DNA of 33,830 bases, taken from NCBI RefSeq assembly GCF_937958535.1, contig NZ_CALGNQ010000180.1, positions 1-33,830 on the forward strand, in the 5' to 3' direction. Source of the DNA: an uncultured Georgenia sp. (GTDB taxonomy: Bacteria; Actinomycetota; Actinomycetes; Actinomycetales; Actinomycetaceae). The position numbers and the translations under genes were made by a program. This document shows, one piece after another, positions 22,952-31,724 of this stretch. Under the pieces are notes generated by a model, which worked only from the letters and a program-made list of their open reading frames with translations, searched no databases and had not been told where the DNA came from. How positions within the stretch are numbered: the first letter of the stretch is position 1; every line of letters starts with the position of its first letter.

Positions 22952-22980
22952 CCGCCGGCCGGGGTCCACCCGGCCGGCGG
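22952..22980 (+). terminator. Hairpin between clpP2 and clpX
   Basis: A perfect 12-bp stem (22952-22963 with 22969-22980) with loop GTCCA lies just after the clpP2 stop. It suggests that the clpP1P2 transcript ends or is attenuated here, and that clpX has at least one promoter of its own in the 94 bases that follow. Confidence 0.55.
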
Positions 22981-23074
22981 ACGTGCCGCACGACACACCG
23001 GTGCGGAAGCAAGAAGACACGCGGGCCAATCATGGTGTCCAATGGGGGTAGTCCCCGGGTGAAGAGGAGTGAGC

Positions 23075-24346
23075 ATGGCACGGAGTGCTGAGGGTGCTGA
23101 CCTGCTCAAGTGCTCCTTCTGCGGCAAGAGCCAGAAGCAGGTCAAGAAGCTCATCGCCGGCCCGGGCGTCTACATCTGCGACGAGTGCATCGACCTCTGC
23201 AACGAGATCATCGACGAGGAGTTCGCCGAGGCCAGCGAGATCGGCCTGGTCGACCTGCCCAAGCCGCGGGCCATCTACGACTTCCTCGAGCAGTACGTCG
23301 TCGGGCAGGAGACCGCCAAACGGACCCTCGCCGTCGCCGTCTACAACCACTACAAGCGGGTCCAGGCCGCGGAGAAGGCGTCCTCGTCCGACGACGCCGT
23401 CGAGATGGCCAAGTCCAACATCCTGCTCATCGGGCCCACCGGGACCGGCAAGACCTACCTCGCCCAGACGCTGGCGAAGATGCTCAACGTGCCCTTCGCC
23501 ATCGCCGACGCCACGGCGCTGACCGAGGCAGGCTACGTCGGTGAGGACGTCGAGAACATCCTGCTCAAGCTCATCCAGGCCGCCGACTTCGACGTCAAGA
23601 AGGCCGAGAAGGGCATCATCTACATCGACGAGATCGACAAGATCGCCCGCAAGAGCGAGAACCCGTCGATCACCCGCGACGTCTCCGGCGAGGGCGTCCA
23701 GCAGGCGCTGCTGAAAATCATCGAGGGCACCACCGCCTCCGTCCCGCCGCAGGGCGGGCGCAAGCACCCGCACCAGGAGTTCCTCCAGATCGACACGACG
23801 AACGTGCTGTTCATCGTCGCCGGCGCCTTCGCCGGCCTGGAGGACATCATCACCTCCCGCACCGGCCGCGCCGGGATCGGTTTCGGCGCCACGCTGCGGT
23901 CCGCCGACGACGAGGGCGACGCCTTCGCCGAGGTCCGGCCCGCCGACCTGCACAAGTTCGGGCTCATCCCCGAGTTCGTCGGCCGGCTGCCCATCGTGGC
24001 CACCGTCCAGCCGCTGGACCGGGAGGCCCTCATCAAGATCCTCACCGAGCCGCGCAACGCGCTCGTGCGGCAGTACCAGCGCATGTTCGAGATCGACGGC
24101 GTGGAGCTGGAGTTCACCGACGACGCGCTGGAGGCGATCGCCGACCTCGCACTGCTGCGGGGCACCGGGGCACGCGGGCTGCGCGCCATCATGGAGGAGA
24201 TCCTCCGCGAGACGATGTTCGAGGTGCCCAGCCGGGACGACGTGGAGAAGGTCGTCATCACGGCCGAGGTCGTCCAGCAGAACGTCAACCCCACCCTTGT
24301 GCCGCGGGAGAAGAAGCGCCGCACGCCCCGGGAGAAGAGCGCCTGA
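23075..24346 (+). CDS. clpX: ATP-dependent Clp protease ATP-binding subunit ClpX
   Basis: 423 aa. AAA+ unfoldase that feeds proteins to ClpP1P2. The N-terminal zinc-binding domain (KCSFCGKSQ, then ICDECIDLC) binds adaptors. The AAA+ core has Walker A GPTGTGKT, Walker B IIYIDEID, the pore loop EAGYVGEDVEN, and the sensor-2 region LLRGTGARGLRAIMEE. The ATG at 23075 follows GGAG at 23066-23069; a GTG at 23069 is in frame but overlaps that Shine-Dalgarno. The ClpP-contacting loop region lies in the VLFIVAGAFAGLEDII neighbourhood. It completes the tig-clpP1-clpP2-clpX order common in bacteria. Confidence 0.98.
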   Translation: MARSAEGADLLKCSFCGKSQKQVKKLIAGPGVYICDECIDLCNEIIDEEFAEASEIGLVDLPKPRAIYDFLEQYVVGQETAKRTLAVAVYNHYKRVQAAEKASSSDDAVEMAKSNILLIGPTGTGKTYLAQTLAKMLNVPFAIADATALTEAGYVGEDVENILLKLIQAADFDVKKAEKGIIYIDEIDKIARKSENPSITRDVSGEGVQQALLKIIEGTTASVPPQGGRKHPHQEFLQIDTTNVLFIVAGAFAGLEDIITSRTGRAGIGFGATLRSADDEGDAFAEVRPADLHKFGLIPEFVGRLPIVATVQPLDREALIKILTEPRNALVRQYQRMFEIDGVELEFTDDALEAIADLALLRGTGARGLRAIMEEILRETMFEVPSRDDVEKVVITAEVVQQNVNPTLVPREKKRRTPREKSA

Positions 24347-24352
24347 GGTCAC

Positions 24353-24378
24353 GGTGGCGTCCGGACCGGACGTGCACC
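24353..24378 (+). terminator. Hairpin after clpX
   Basis: GGTG (24353-24356) with CACC (24375-24378) and CGTCC (24358-24362) with GGACG (24368-24372) form an interrupted stem seven bases past the clpX stop. It is weaker than the other hairpins in the window and no U tract is present. Confidence 0.35.
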
Positions 24379-24421
24379 AGAGTAGGCAGCACTGCACGCG
24401 AGACGAGTGAGGTGCTGTCAC

Positions 24422-25603
24422 ATGCAGATCGATTGGCTCACGAGCCTGGTCCCACCCGGTGACGACGTCGTCACGGTCACCTTCGACGCCACCCGCGACA
24501 CGGAGCACGGCTACCAGGCCGTGATGACCCGGTGGCGCGACCTGCGCCGCACCCTCGAGGGTCGTGGCATCAGCGCCCGGACGCTCGACCACGTCGAGGA
24601 GCAGGTGCGCATCCCCACCCACGTCGCCGGCAAGCACGGACGTGCGATCGTCGCCGGCCCGGACGGGGTGACCATCGACCGGGTGCTGCCCGAGCCCCCA
24701 CCGGACGACACCGGGGTGGTGGGGATGGACGTGAGCTCCCTCGCCCGGGTCGCCGACGGCACAGTGACCTACCTGCTGGCCGAGATCGACCGCACGGGGG
24801 CCGACCTCACGCTGCAGCGCCGTTCCGCCCTCGAGTACGAGGCGGGGGACCGGCAGAGTGTCGACGGCGACCAGGACGTCATCAACAAGGTGCGGCGCGC
24901 CGGCATGGCGCAGCGCCGGCTGCAGGCCCGGGCCGAGGACTCCTGGGAGCGCAACGCGGAGACCGTGGCCCACGAGCTCGACCGCATCGTCACCGAGCGG
25001 CGCCCCGAGCTTCTCCTGCTCACCGGAGACATCCGTGCCGTCGCGCTCGTGCGGGAGCGGCTCGGGGCCGAGGCAGCCGCCCTCGTCGACGTGCTCGACG
25101 GCGGGTCTCGGTCCGCCGGGGTCAACGAGCAGGCCTTCGAGCGCAAGCTGCACGAGGCGCTCGAGGTGTTCCGCGCCCGCCGCCGGGAGGAGGTGCTCGA
25201 CCGCTTCCGCCAGGAGGAGGGCCGGGAGGGGACGGCCACCCAGAGCCTGGCCGACGTCGTCACGGCGCTGTCCCGCGGCCAGGTCGCCGAGCTCATCGTC
25301 CGCGCCGACGCCACCGGGCGGAACTCGGTGCTGCGCCTGCGCTCGCTGTGGGCGGGGCAGAACCCGCTGCAGATCGCCCCGACCCCCGCCGTGCTGGCGG
25401 ACCTCGGGGTCGCCGAGCCGCACGAGGTGCGGGCCGACCTGGCGATCGGGCGAGCCGCCGCCGAGCAGGGGGCGGGCGTGACGATCGTCGACGAGGCGAG
25501 CATCGACCTCGCCGACGGCGTCGGTGCCATCCTGCGCTGGCGGGACGCCGCCACCCCCAAGGAGCACGTCTACAAGGCCAGCGGCGACACCGCCCGCGCC
25601 TGA
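24422..25603 (+). CDS. Balon/Rv2629-like protein (bacterial eRF1/Vms1-fold)
   Basis: 393 aa. The overall layout and wording (QIDWLTSLVPPGDDVVTVTF at the start; DVSSLARVADGTVTYLLAEI; RRAGMAQRRLQARAEDSWER; the AHELDRIVTERRPELLLLTG segment) resemble mycobacterial Rv2629 and the baeRF/Vms1 superfamily of release-factor-like proteins. Rv2629 is the mycobacterial relative of Balon, a hibernation factor that occupies the ribosomal A site. No GGQ peptidyl-tRNA hydrolysis motif is visible; the corresponding loop region reads RAGMAQRR. The ATG at 24422 has GAGG nine bases upstream; a GTG at 24407 would add five residues. It directly follows clpX on the same strand, across a weak hairpin. The assignment is from family resemblance, with function by analogy. 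Confidence 0.75.
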   Translation: MQIDWLTSLVPPGDDVVTVTFDATRDTEHGYQAVMTRWRDLRRTLEGRGISARTLDHVEEQVRIPTHVAGKHGRAIVAGPDGVTIDRVLPEPPPDDTGVVGMDVSSLARVADGTVTYLLAEIDRTGADLTLQRRSALEYEAGDRQSVDGDQDVINKVRRAGMAQRRLQARAEDSWERNAETVAHELDRIVTERRPELLLLTGDIRAVALVRERLGAEAAALVDVLDGGSRSAGVNEQAFERKLHEALEVFRARRREEVLDRFRQEEGREGTATQSLADVVTALSRGQVAELIVRADATGRNSVLRLRSLWAGQNPLQIAPTPAVLADLGVAEPHEVRADLAIGRAAAEQGAGVTIVDEASIDLADGVGAILRWRDAATPKEHVYKASGDTARA

Positions 25604-25688
25604 GCCGACGGTCGCGACACCGGTGGTCCCCGGCCGGGGCGCCGGCGTCGTGGCCTGAGACGGTCCCCGGTCCGCGGCGGGCGCCCCG

Positions 25689-25694
25689 TAGGAT
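25689..25694 (+). promoter_or_regulatory. -10 hexamer of the leaderless chorismate mutase mRNA
   Basis: TAGGAT (TANNNT) ends six bases before the ATG at 25701, and there is no Shine-Dalgarno in CGCGTC. No clear -35 is seen at 16-18 bases upstream. Confidence 0.5.
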
Positions 25695-25700
25695 CGCGTC

Positions 25701-26000
25701 ATGAGCCAGACCATTCCGCCCGAGCTCGCCGCGGCGCGGGGGACGATCGACAACATCGACGCGGCGCTGATCCACCTCCTGGCCGAACGCTTCAAGTGCA
25801 CCCAGCGGGTGGGCCACATCAAGGCCGACCTGGGCCTGCCGCCGTCGGACCCGCAGCGCGAGGCGCAGCAGATCCGACGGCTGCGGAGCCTGGCCGAGGA
25901 GGCGGGCCTCGACCCGGTGTTCGCCGAGAAGTTCCTCAACTTCATCGTCGAGGAGGTCATCCGCCACCACGTGGCGACCGCCGAGTCGCGCCAGCAGTAG
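25701..26000 (+). CDS. Chorismate mutase, AroQ class
   Basis: 99 aa, all alpha-helical. Converts chorismate to prephenate for phenylalanine and tyrosine synthesis. Compared with the E. coli AroQ active site, R13, R30, K41, D50, R53 and E54 are all in place (ARGTIDNIDAALIHLLAERF, HIKADLGLPPSDPQREAQQI). There is no signal peptide, so it is the cytoplasmic form rather than the secreted mycobacterial type. Small actinobacterial AroQ proteins often need the DAHP synthase partner for full activity; that gene is not in the window. The ATG at 25701 lies six bases after a -10-like TAGGAT, indicating a leaderless message. It converges with the acyl-CoA ligase across a hairpin. Confidence 0.93.
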   Translation: MSQTIPPELAAARGTIDNIDAALIHLLAERFKCTQRVGHIKADLGLPPSDPQREAQQIRRLRSLAEEAGLDPVFAEKFLNFIVEEVIRHHVATAESRQQ

Positions 26001-26012
26001 CGCGGGGCCCGT

Positions 26013-26040
26013 GGCCCGGCCGTCCGCCCGCGGCCGGGCC
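26013..26040. terminator. Bidirectional hairpin between the chorismate mutase and acyl-CoA ligase genes
   Basis: A perfect 10-bp stem (26013-26022 with 26031-26040) with loop TCCGCCCG fills most of the 42-base gap between the two converging stops. No U tract on either strand. Confidence 0.6.
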
Positions 26041-26042
26041 TG

Positions 26043-27863
26043 TCAGGTGCCGTAGATCTCGTCGATCTCGGCGGCGAAGTCGCGCAGGACGAGGGCCCGC
26101 TTCACCTTCTGGCTCGGGGTGAGGTAGCCGTTCTCCATCGTGAAGTCGATGGTCAGGACCTTGATCTTGCGGATCGACTCGGCCCGGGAGACGGCCTCGT
26201 TCGCGCGCGTGACGGCACGGTCGAGGGCAGCGAGCACCCGCTCGTCGGTGGCCGCCTGCTCCACCGTCATCGCCGGCAGGTTGTGGTTCGCCAGCCAGAT
26301 GGGCAGCATCTCCTCGTCGAGCGTGACCAGCGCCCCGATGAAGGGGCGCCCGTCGCCGACGACGACCACCTGGGAGACCAGCGGGTGGCCGCGCAACCGG
26401 TCCTCGAGCACCGCGGGGGCGACGTTCTTGCCGCCGGCCGTCACGATGAGCTCCTTCTTCCGGCCGGTGATCCGCAGGTAGCCGTCCGCGTCCAGCCGGC
26501 CGATGTCGCCGGTGATGAACCAGCCGTCCTCGGTGAAGGCCTCCGCGGTCGCCTCCGGGTTGTTGTGGTAACCGCGGAAGACGTGGTCACCCTTGACGAG
26601 CACCTGGCCGTCCTCGGCGATGGCGATCGAGGTCCCGGGGTAGGGCGGCCCCACGGTCCCGATCTTGACGAGGCCGGGCCGGTTCACGGTGGTCGGGGCA
26701 CCGACCTCGGTGAGCCCGTAGCCCTCGAGCACGTTGACCCCGATCCCGCGGTAGAAGTGGCCGAGCCGCTCACCGAGCGGGCCGCCGCCGGAGATGGCCC
26801 AGTCGAGGCTGCCGCCCATCGCCGTCTTGATCTTCTGGTAGACGAGCCGGTCGGCCAGCGCCCGCTGCGCCTTGAGCGCCGCCGAGGGTCCCTCCGGTGT
26901 GTCCAGCGCCCGGGAGTAGGTGATCGCCACCTTCGCCGCCCAGCGGAAAACCCGCTGCCGGGCCCCGGAGCCCGCCTTGGCGTCGGCGGAGTTGTACACC
27001 TTCTCGAACACCCGCGGGACGGCGAGGAGGAAGGTCGGCTTGAACGCGTCGAGGTCGGCGACGAGGTTCTTGGCGTCCGGGACGTGGCCCATCGTCGCCC
27101 CGGAGTAGACGCACAGGATCTCCACGAACCGGGCGAAGACGTGCGCCAGCGGCATGAAGAGCAGCGTGCGCCGGCCCTCACCGCGCACCACCTGGGAGAA
27201 GTTCGGGTCGTCGCTGCCGTGGACGACGAGGTGAAGGAAGTTGCGGTGGGTGAGCTCCACGCCCTTGGGCCGGCCGGTGGTCCCGGAGGTGTAGATGATC
27301 GTCGCCAGCGAGTCCAGCGACGCGGCCCGTGACCGCTCCGCCACCGCCTCGTCCGCGACGTCGGTGCCGTACCCGGTCACCGTCCCTACCGCGTCCTCGT
27401 CCAGGACGAAGACGTGCTCCAGGTGGTGGTAGCGATCGACGAGCGGTCGGACCAGCGCGGCCATCGCCCGGGTCTCGGTGAAGACGACGCGGACCGCGGA
27501 GTCGGAGACGATCCACTCCACCTGCTCGGCGGAGGAGGTCTCGTAGATCGGGACGGGGACGGCGCCGACGGACCACGCGGCGAAGTCGAGCAGCGTCCAC
27601 TCGTAGCTCGTGCGGGCCATGATCGCCACCCGGTCGCCGGGCTCGACGCCCAGGCCGATGAGGCCCTTGGCCAGGGCGCCCACCTCCTCGGCGAAGGTCT
27701 GCACCGTCACGGGTACGAACTGGGTGCCCAGCGACGCCTTGCGCTCGAAGATCACCCCGGCGGGGTCGCGGGCCAGGCGGTCGCTGAGGATCCAGGGCAG
27801 GGACATGTACGACTCGAGGCGTCCCACGCCCGGGGTGCTGGCCTGCGGCCGGCTCGTCTTCAT
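26043..27863 (-). CDS. Long-chain fatty-acid-CoA ligase (FadD15-like)
   Basis: 606 aa. ATP-dependent acyl-CoA synthetase of the ANL superfamily, probably cytoplasmic or membrane-associated, activating fatty acids. Motifs in order: P-loop YTSGTTGRPKGVELTH, the acyl-site region LFMPLAHVFARFVE, LEGYGLTEVGAPTT, the adenylate motif GWFITGDIGRLDADGYLRIT followed by GRKKELIVTAGGKNVAP, and the C-terminal catalytic Lys in LTPSQKVKRALV. The DWAISGGGPLGERLGHFYRG and NHNLP features fit the bacterial FadD15/long-chain group. The ATG at 27863 is preceded by GAGGAGGAGGAACG, a strong Shine-Dalgarno. It lies 28 bases after valS on the same strand, so the two probably share a transcript. Confidence 0.93.
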   Translation of the reverse strand: MKTSRPQASTPGVGRLESYMSLPWILSDRLARDPAGVIFERKASLGTQFVPVTVQTFAEEVGALAKGLIGLGVEPGDRVAIMARTSYEWTLLDFAAWSVGAVPVPIYETSSAEQVEWIVSDSAVRVVFTETRAMAALVRPLVDRYHHLEHVFVLDEDAVGTVTGYGTDVADEAVAERSRAASLDSLATIIYTSGTTGRPKGVELTHRNFLHLVVHGSDDPNFSQVVRGEGRRTLLFMPLAHVFARFVEILCVYSGATMGHVPDAKNLVADLDAFKPTFLLAVPRVFEKVYNSADAKAGSGARQRVFRWAAKVAITYSRALDTPEGPSAALKAQRALADRLVYQKIKTAMGGSLDWAISGGGPLGERLGHFYRGIGVNVLEGYGLTEVGAPTTVNRPGLVKIGTVGPPYPGTSIAIAEDGQVLVKGDHVFRGYHNNPEATAEAFTEDGWFITGDIGRLDADGYLRITGRKKELIVTAGGKNVAPAVLEDRLRGHPLVSQVVVVGDGRPFIGALVTLDEEMLPIWLANHNLPAMTVEQAATDERVLAALDRAVTRANEAVSRAESIRKIKVLTIDFTMENGYLTPSQKVKRALVLRDFAAEIDEIYGT

Positions 27864-27891
27864 CGTTCCTCCTCCTCGGTGGGACGTCTGC

Positions 27892-30600
27892 TCAGCGCTT
27901 GGCGGGCGGCTCGTCGAGCTGGTGCGCCCCGACGACAGCCTCCTCCAGCTCCGTGCGGCCGACGACCTCGAGGTCGCCCCGCACCCGGCCCGCGGCGCGC
28001 AGGTCGCCCAGCGCCTGCTGCACCCGGGCGACGTCCTCGGCGGGCAGCTCCAGGCGCACCTGGGCGTAGCTCGTCCGCTGGCTCACCTTCGCCTCGGACT
28101 TGACCTTGCGCAGCGCGGCGAGCGCGCCGCCCGTGGCGTGGAGCAGTGCCGGGTCGGCGTCGGGCACGGCCTGGCGCAGGGGCGCGGAGGACGGCCACGG
28201 CGCGGTGTGCACCGAGCCGGAGCGCCACCAGCTCCACACCTCCTCGGTCGCGAAGGGGAGGAAGGGGGCGAGCAGGCGCAGGACGACGTCGATGGTGAGC
28301 GCGAGGGTGGTGCGCGCCGAGGTCACCTCCGTCGGGGTGTAGCCGCCGTCGGTGGTGCCGTAGGCGCGGTCCTTGACCAGCTCGAGGTAGTCGTCGCAGA
28401 ACGTCCAGAAGAACGTCTCGGTCAGCTCCAGCGCCCGGGTGTGGTCGTAGCGCTCGAAGGACGTCGTCGCCCCCTCGACGACGTCGGCCAGGGCGGCGAG
28501 CAGCGCCCGGTCCAGCGGCTCGGTGACGGCCCCGGGGTCGAGCCGGGCAGGCGTGTCGCCGCCCATCGTCAGCGCGAACTTCGAGGCGTTGAGGACCTTG
28601 ATCGCCAGGCGCCGGCCGATCTTCATCTGGCCCTCGTCGAAGGCGGCGTCGGTGCCCAGGCGTGCGGAGGCGGCCCAGTAGCGGACCGCGTCGGCCCCGT
28701 GCCGCTCGAGCAGCCCCATCGGGGTGACGACGTTGCCCTTGGACTTCGACATCTTCTTGCGGTCCGGGTCGAGGATCCACCCGGAGATGGCGGCGTCCCG
28801 CCAGGGCAGGCCGTCGAACTCCAGGTGGGCCCGCAGCACCGTGGAGAAGAGCCAGGTGCGGATGATGTCCTGGCCCTGCGGGCGCAGGTCCATCGGGTAG
28901 ACACGGGAGAAGAGGTCCTCGTCGCGCAGCCAGCCCCCGGCGATCTGCGGGGTGAGCGACGACGTCGCCCACGTGTCCATGATGTCGACCTCGCCGACGA
29001 AGCCGCCCGGCTTGCCGCGCTGGTCCTCCGTGTAGCCCGGGGGCACGTCGGTGCTCGGGTCGACCGGCAGGGCCTCCTCGGCCGGGGTGAGCACCCGGTC
29101 GTAGTCGGGCTCGCCGTTCTCGTCCACGGCGTACCACACCGGGATCGGGACGCCGAAGAAGCGCTGGCGGGAGATGAGCCAGTCCCCGTTGAGGCCCTCG
29201 ACCCAGTTGTTGTAGCGCACCCGCATGAACTCGGGGTGGAAGCCGAGCTCGCGGCCCCGCTCGAGCAGCGCCTCGCGCAGGTCGCGCCCGCGGGAGTCGG
29301 TGGCCGGGCGGCCGCCGTTGCGGATGTACCACTGCCGGGAGGTGACGATCTCGAGCGGCTTGTCGCCCTTCTCGAAGAAGTTCACCTTGCGCAGGGTCGG
29401 CTCCGGCTCGCCGTCCAGGTCGCCGCTGGCGCGCAGCGCCTCGACGATCTCCTTGCGGGCGGTGAAGGTCGTACGTCCGGCGAGGGACTCGGTCCACAGC
29501 GTGACCGCGGCCGGGGCGGTGATCCAGGACGGCGTCTCGGCGAGCAGCCGCCCGTCGTGGCGGACGACCGACCGGGTGGGCAGGTCGAGCTCGCGCCACC
29601 ACTGGACGTCGGTGAGGTCGCCGAAGGTGCAGCACATCGCGATGCCGGCACCCTTGTCCATCTCGGCCGCCGGGTGGGAGAGCACCGGGACCTCGACGCC
29701 GAAGATCGGCGAGCGCACCGTGGTGCCGAAGAGCGGCTGGTAGCGCTCGTCGTCGGGGTGGGCGATGAGCGCGACGACGGCGGGCAGCAGCTCCGGCCGC
29801 GTCGTCTCGATGTAGACCTTGCCGTCGCGGACCTGCTCCACGCCCTCGCCGACGGCAGGGTCGGTGAGGTGGAACGCCACCCGGTGGTAGTGGCCCGGGT
29901 GGTCACGTGCCTCGAGCTCGGCCTGGGCGACGGCGGTCTGGAAGGTGACGTCCCACAGCCCCGGGGCCTGGGCCTGGTAGGCCTCGCCGCGGGCGAGGTT
30001 GCGTAGGAACGCGGCCTGCGCGACGAGCTGGGACTCCCGCCCGATGGTCTGGTAGTGGTGCGCCCAGTCGACGCTGAGGCCGAGGTGGCGCCACAGCGCC
30101 TCGAACTGCTTCTCGTCCTCCTGGGTGAGCCGCTCGCACAGCTCGACGAAGTTGCGCCGCGAGATCGGCCGCTGGTCGGCGGCCTTGACGCTCTTGCCGT
30201 CACCGCCGTCGTGCGGCGGCACGAAGTCGGGGTCGTAGGGCAGCGAGGGGTCGACGCGCACACCGTAGTAGTTCTGCACCCGACGCTCGGTGGGCAGGCC
30301 GTTGTCGTCCCAGCCCATCGGGTAGAAGACCTCGCACCCGGTCATGCGCTTGTAGCGCGCGACGACGTCGGTGTGGGTGTAGGAGAAGACGTGCCCCACG
30401 TGCAGCGACCCGGAGACCGTCGGCGGCGGGGTGTCGATGGAGAAGACCCGGTCGCGTGGCGCGGTGCGGTCGAAGCGGTAGGTGCCCTGCTCGCTCCATA
30501 CCGCGTCCCACTTGTCCTCCAGGCCGTCGAGGCTCACCCGGTCCGGGACGGACGGGGTGGGCAGCGGGTCAGCGGCGGTGGGCTCGTGCGCGTCGGTCAT
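27892..30600 (-). CDS. valS: Valyl-tRNA synthetase
   Basis: 902 aa, class Ia synthetase charging tRNA-Val. The HIGH-type motif is SGSLHVGHVFSYTHTD and the KMSKS motif occurs as KKMSKSKGNVVTP. The CP1 editing domain lies between them (IETTRPELLPAVVALIAHPDD). The anticodon-binding domain follows, and the chain ends with a Rossmann-free helical tail. The N-terminal wording (FSIDTPPPTVSGSLHVGH, EVFYPMGWDDNGLPTERRVQ) is the archaeal-like type common in actinomycetes. The ATG at 30600 is chosen as the start of family similarity; the frame is open to 30660. Its Shine-Dalgarno is poor, and AAGAAT sits eight bases upstream on the minus strand, so a nearly leaderless mRNA is possible. No T-box-like leader fits in the 125-base divergent gap. 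Confidence 0.97.
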   Translation of the reverse strand: MTDAHEPTAADPLPTPSVPDRVSLDGLEDKWDAVWSEQGTYRFDRTAPRDRVFSIDTPPPTVSGSLHVGHVFSYTHTDVVARYKRMTGCEVFYPMGWDDNGLPTERRVQNYYGVRVDPSLPYDPDFVPPHDGGDGKSVKAADQRPISRRNFVELCERLTQEDEKQFEALWRHLGLSVDWAHHYQTIGRESQLVAQAAFLRNLARGEAYQAQAPGLWDVTFQTAVAQAELEARDHPGHYHRVAFHLTDPAVGEGVEQVRDGKVYIETTRPELLPAVVALIAHPDDERYQPLFGTTVRSPIFGVEVPVLSHPAAEMDKGAGIAMCCTFGDLTDVQWWRELDLPTRSVVRHDGRLLAETPSWITAPAAVTLWTESLAGRTTFTARKEIVEALRASGDLDGEPEPTLRKVNFFEKGDKPLEIVTSRQWYIRNGGRPATDSRGRDLREALLERGRELGFHPEFMRVRYNNWVEGLNGDWLISRQRFFGVPIPVWYAVDENGEPDYDRVLTPAEEALPVDPSTDVPPGYTEDQRGKPGGFVGEVDIMDTWATSSLTPQIAGGWLRDEDLFSRVYPMDLRPQGQDIIRTWLFSTVLRAHLEFDGLPWRDAAISGWILDPDRKKMSKSKGNVVTPMGLLERHGADAVRYWAASARLGTDAAFDEGQMKIGRRLAIKVLNASKFALTMGGDTPARLDPGAVTEPLDRALLAALADVVEGATTSFERYDHTRALELTETFFWTFCDDYLELVKDRAYGTTDGGYTPTEVTSARTTLALTIDVVLRLLAPFLPFATEEVWSWWRSGSVHTAPWPSSAPLRQAVPDADPALLHATGGALAALRKVKSEAKVSQRTSYAQVRLELPAEDVARVQQALGDLRAAGRVRGDLEVVGRTELEEAVVGAHQLDEPPAKR

Positions 30601-30713
30601 GGGAGCCGATTCTTTCACGCCCCGGCGGTGGACGACCCACCCGGTCCACGAGCGGGCCACCGCGGGTGTGGACCGGCTCCCGGACAGCGTCCGAGCGGAT
30701 GCGCGTCACCTGA

Positions 30714-30719
30714 CACACT
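30714..30719 (+). promoter_or_regulatory. -10-like hexamer of the LLM oxidoreductase gene
   Basis: CACACT ends six bases before the ATG at 30726, with no Shine-Dalgarno in GACGGC. It is the same hexamer and spacing as before the membrane protein at 16406. Confidence 0.45.
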
Positions 30720-30725
30720 GACGGC

Positions 30726-31724
30726 ATGGCACTGACGATCGGCTACGCCGCCGCGCTGGAGCAGTTCCATCCCACCGAGGTGCTCGAGATCGCGACCCTG
30801 GCCGAGGCGCACGGCTTCTCCGGCGTCATGGCTGCCGACCACTTCCAGCCGTGGACCCCCACGCAGGGACAGGCCTCCTTCGTGTGGAACGTCCTCGCCG
30901 CCCTCGGTGAGCGCACCCGCGGGGACATCGGGCCGGGCGTCACCGCGCCGACGTTCCGGTACCACCCCGCCGTCGTCGCCCAGGCCTCGGCCACCCTCGC
31001 GGCGATGTACCCCGGCAGGCACTGGCTCGGCCTCGGCTCCGGGGAGGCGCTCAACGAGCACGTCGTGGGTGCCTACTGGCCCGAGGCTCCGGAGCGGATC
31101 AACCGGATGTTCGAGGCGCTCGACATCATCCGCAAGCTCTTCACCGCGTCGCTCGCGGGCCGGGACGCCAAGCACACCGGGACCTACTACCGGCTCGAGT
31201 CCACCCGGCTGTGGACCATGCCGGAGCAGCCCCCGCCGATCTTCGTCGCCACCGGCGGCCCGGTGACCGCCCGCCGCGCGGGCAAGCACGCCGACGGGCT
31301 CATCACCGTCGGCGCCCCGGTGGAGAAGGTCGCCGGCCTGCTCGACAAGTTCGCCGCCGGGGCACGCGAGGCGGGCAAGGACGCAGCGTCGCTGCCGAAG
31401 ATCATCCAGCTCCACCTCTCCTGGGCGCCCACCGACGAGGAGGCGGTGGCCAACGCCGTCGAGCAGTGGCCCAACGGGGCGATGCGCTTCCCCAAGGCGG
31501 ACATCCGCTCCCCGTTCGACTTCGCGGCCATGGCCCGGCTCGTGCGGCCGGAGGACTTCGCCGGGCGCATGGTCATCTCGGCCGACCCCGACGTCCACCG
31601 GGCCGCCATCCAGCGGTACGCCGACCTCGGCTTCGACCGGATCTACCTCCACAACGTCGGACGCAACCAGCGCGATTGGGTCGAGGTCTTCGGCCGCGAC
31701 GTGCTGCCCAAGGTGGTGCGCTGA
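30726..31724 (+). CDS. F420-dependent LLM-class oxidoreductase (FGD-like family)
   Basis: 332 aa. TIM-barrel flavin/F420 oxidoreductase, closely patterned on F420-dependent glucose-6-phosphate dehydrogenase: ADHFQPWTPTQGQASFVW (His39 and Trp43 in the FGD active-site positions), APTFRYHPAVVAQASATLA, and LGLGSGEALNEHVVG (E107 in the place of the catalytic Glu). The phosphate-binding end differs: the region of FGD Lys198 reads VGAPVEKVAG, while an Arg in AGRMVISADPDV is kept. The substrate may therefore not be glucose 6-phosphate. The start is leaderless by the -10 spacing. Its stop overlaps the ATG of a CofE-type F420 ligase, tying it to F420 metabolism. It could be FGD itself or one of its paralogues. 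Confidence 0.85.
   Translation: MALTIGYAAALEQFHPTEVLEIATLAEAHGFSGVMAADHFQPWTPTQGQASFVWNVLAALGERTRGDIGPGVTAPTFRYHPAVVAQASATLAAMYPGRHWLGLGSGEALNEHVVGAYWPEAPERINRMFEALDIIRKLFTASLAGRDAKHTGTYYRLESTRLWTMPEQPPPIFVATGGPVTARRAGKHADGLITVGAPVEKVAGLLDKFAAGAREAGKDAASLPKIIQLHLSWAPTDEEAVANAVEQWPNGAMRFPKADIRSPFDFAAMARLVRPEDFAGRMVISADPDVHRAAIQRYADLGFDRIYLHNVGRNQRDWVEVFGRDVLPKVVR

Noticed and set aside
22981..23074. Riboswitch-like structure upstream of clpX
   Set aside because: Only a four-base GGGG/CCCC hairpin lies near the Shine-Dalgarno; there is too little structure for a known riboswitch class.
27610..30006. Long plus-strand open frame opposite valS and the acyl-CoA ligase
   Set aside because: It is antisense to two clear genes with conserved motifs. 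It reads as Arg/Gly/Val-rich shadow sequence.
30601..30725. T-box or Val-rich leader upstream of valS
   Set aside because: The 125-base divergent gap is too short for a T-box and shows no specifier-like structure or Val-rich small ORF.
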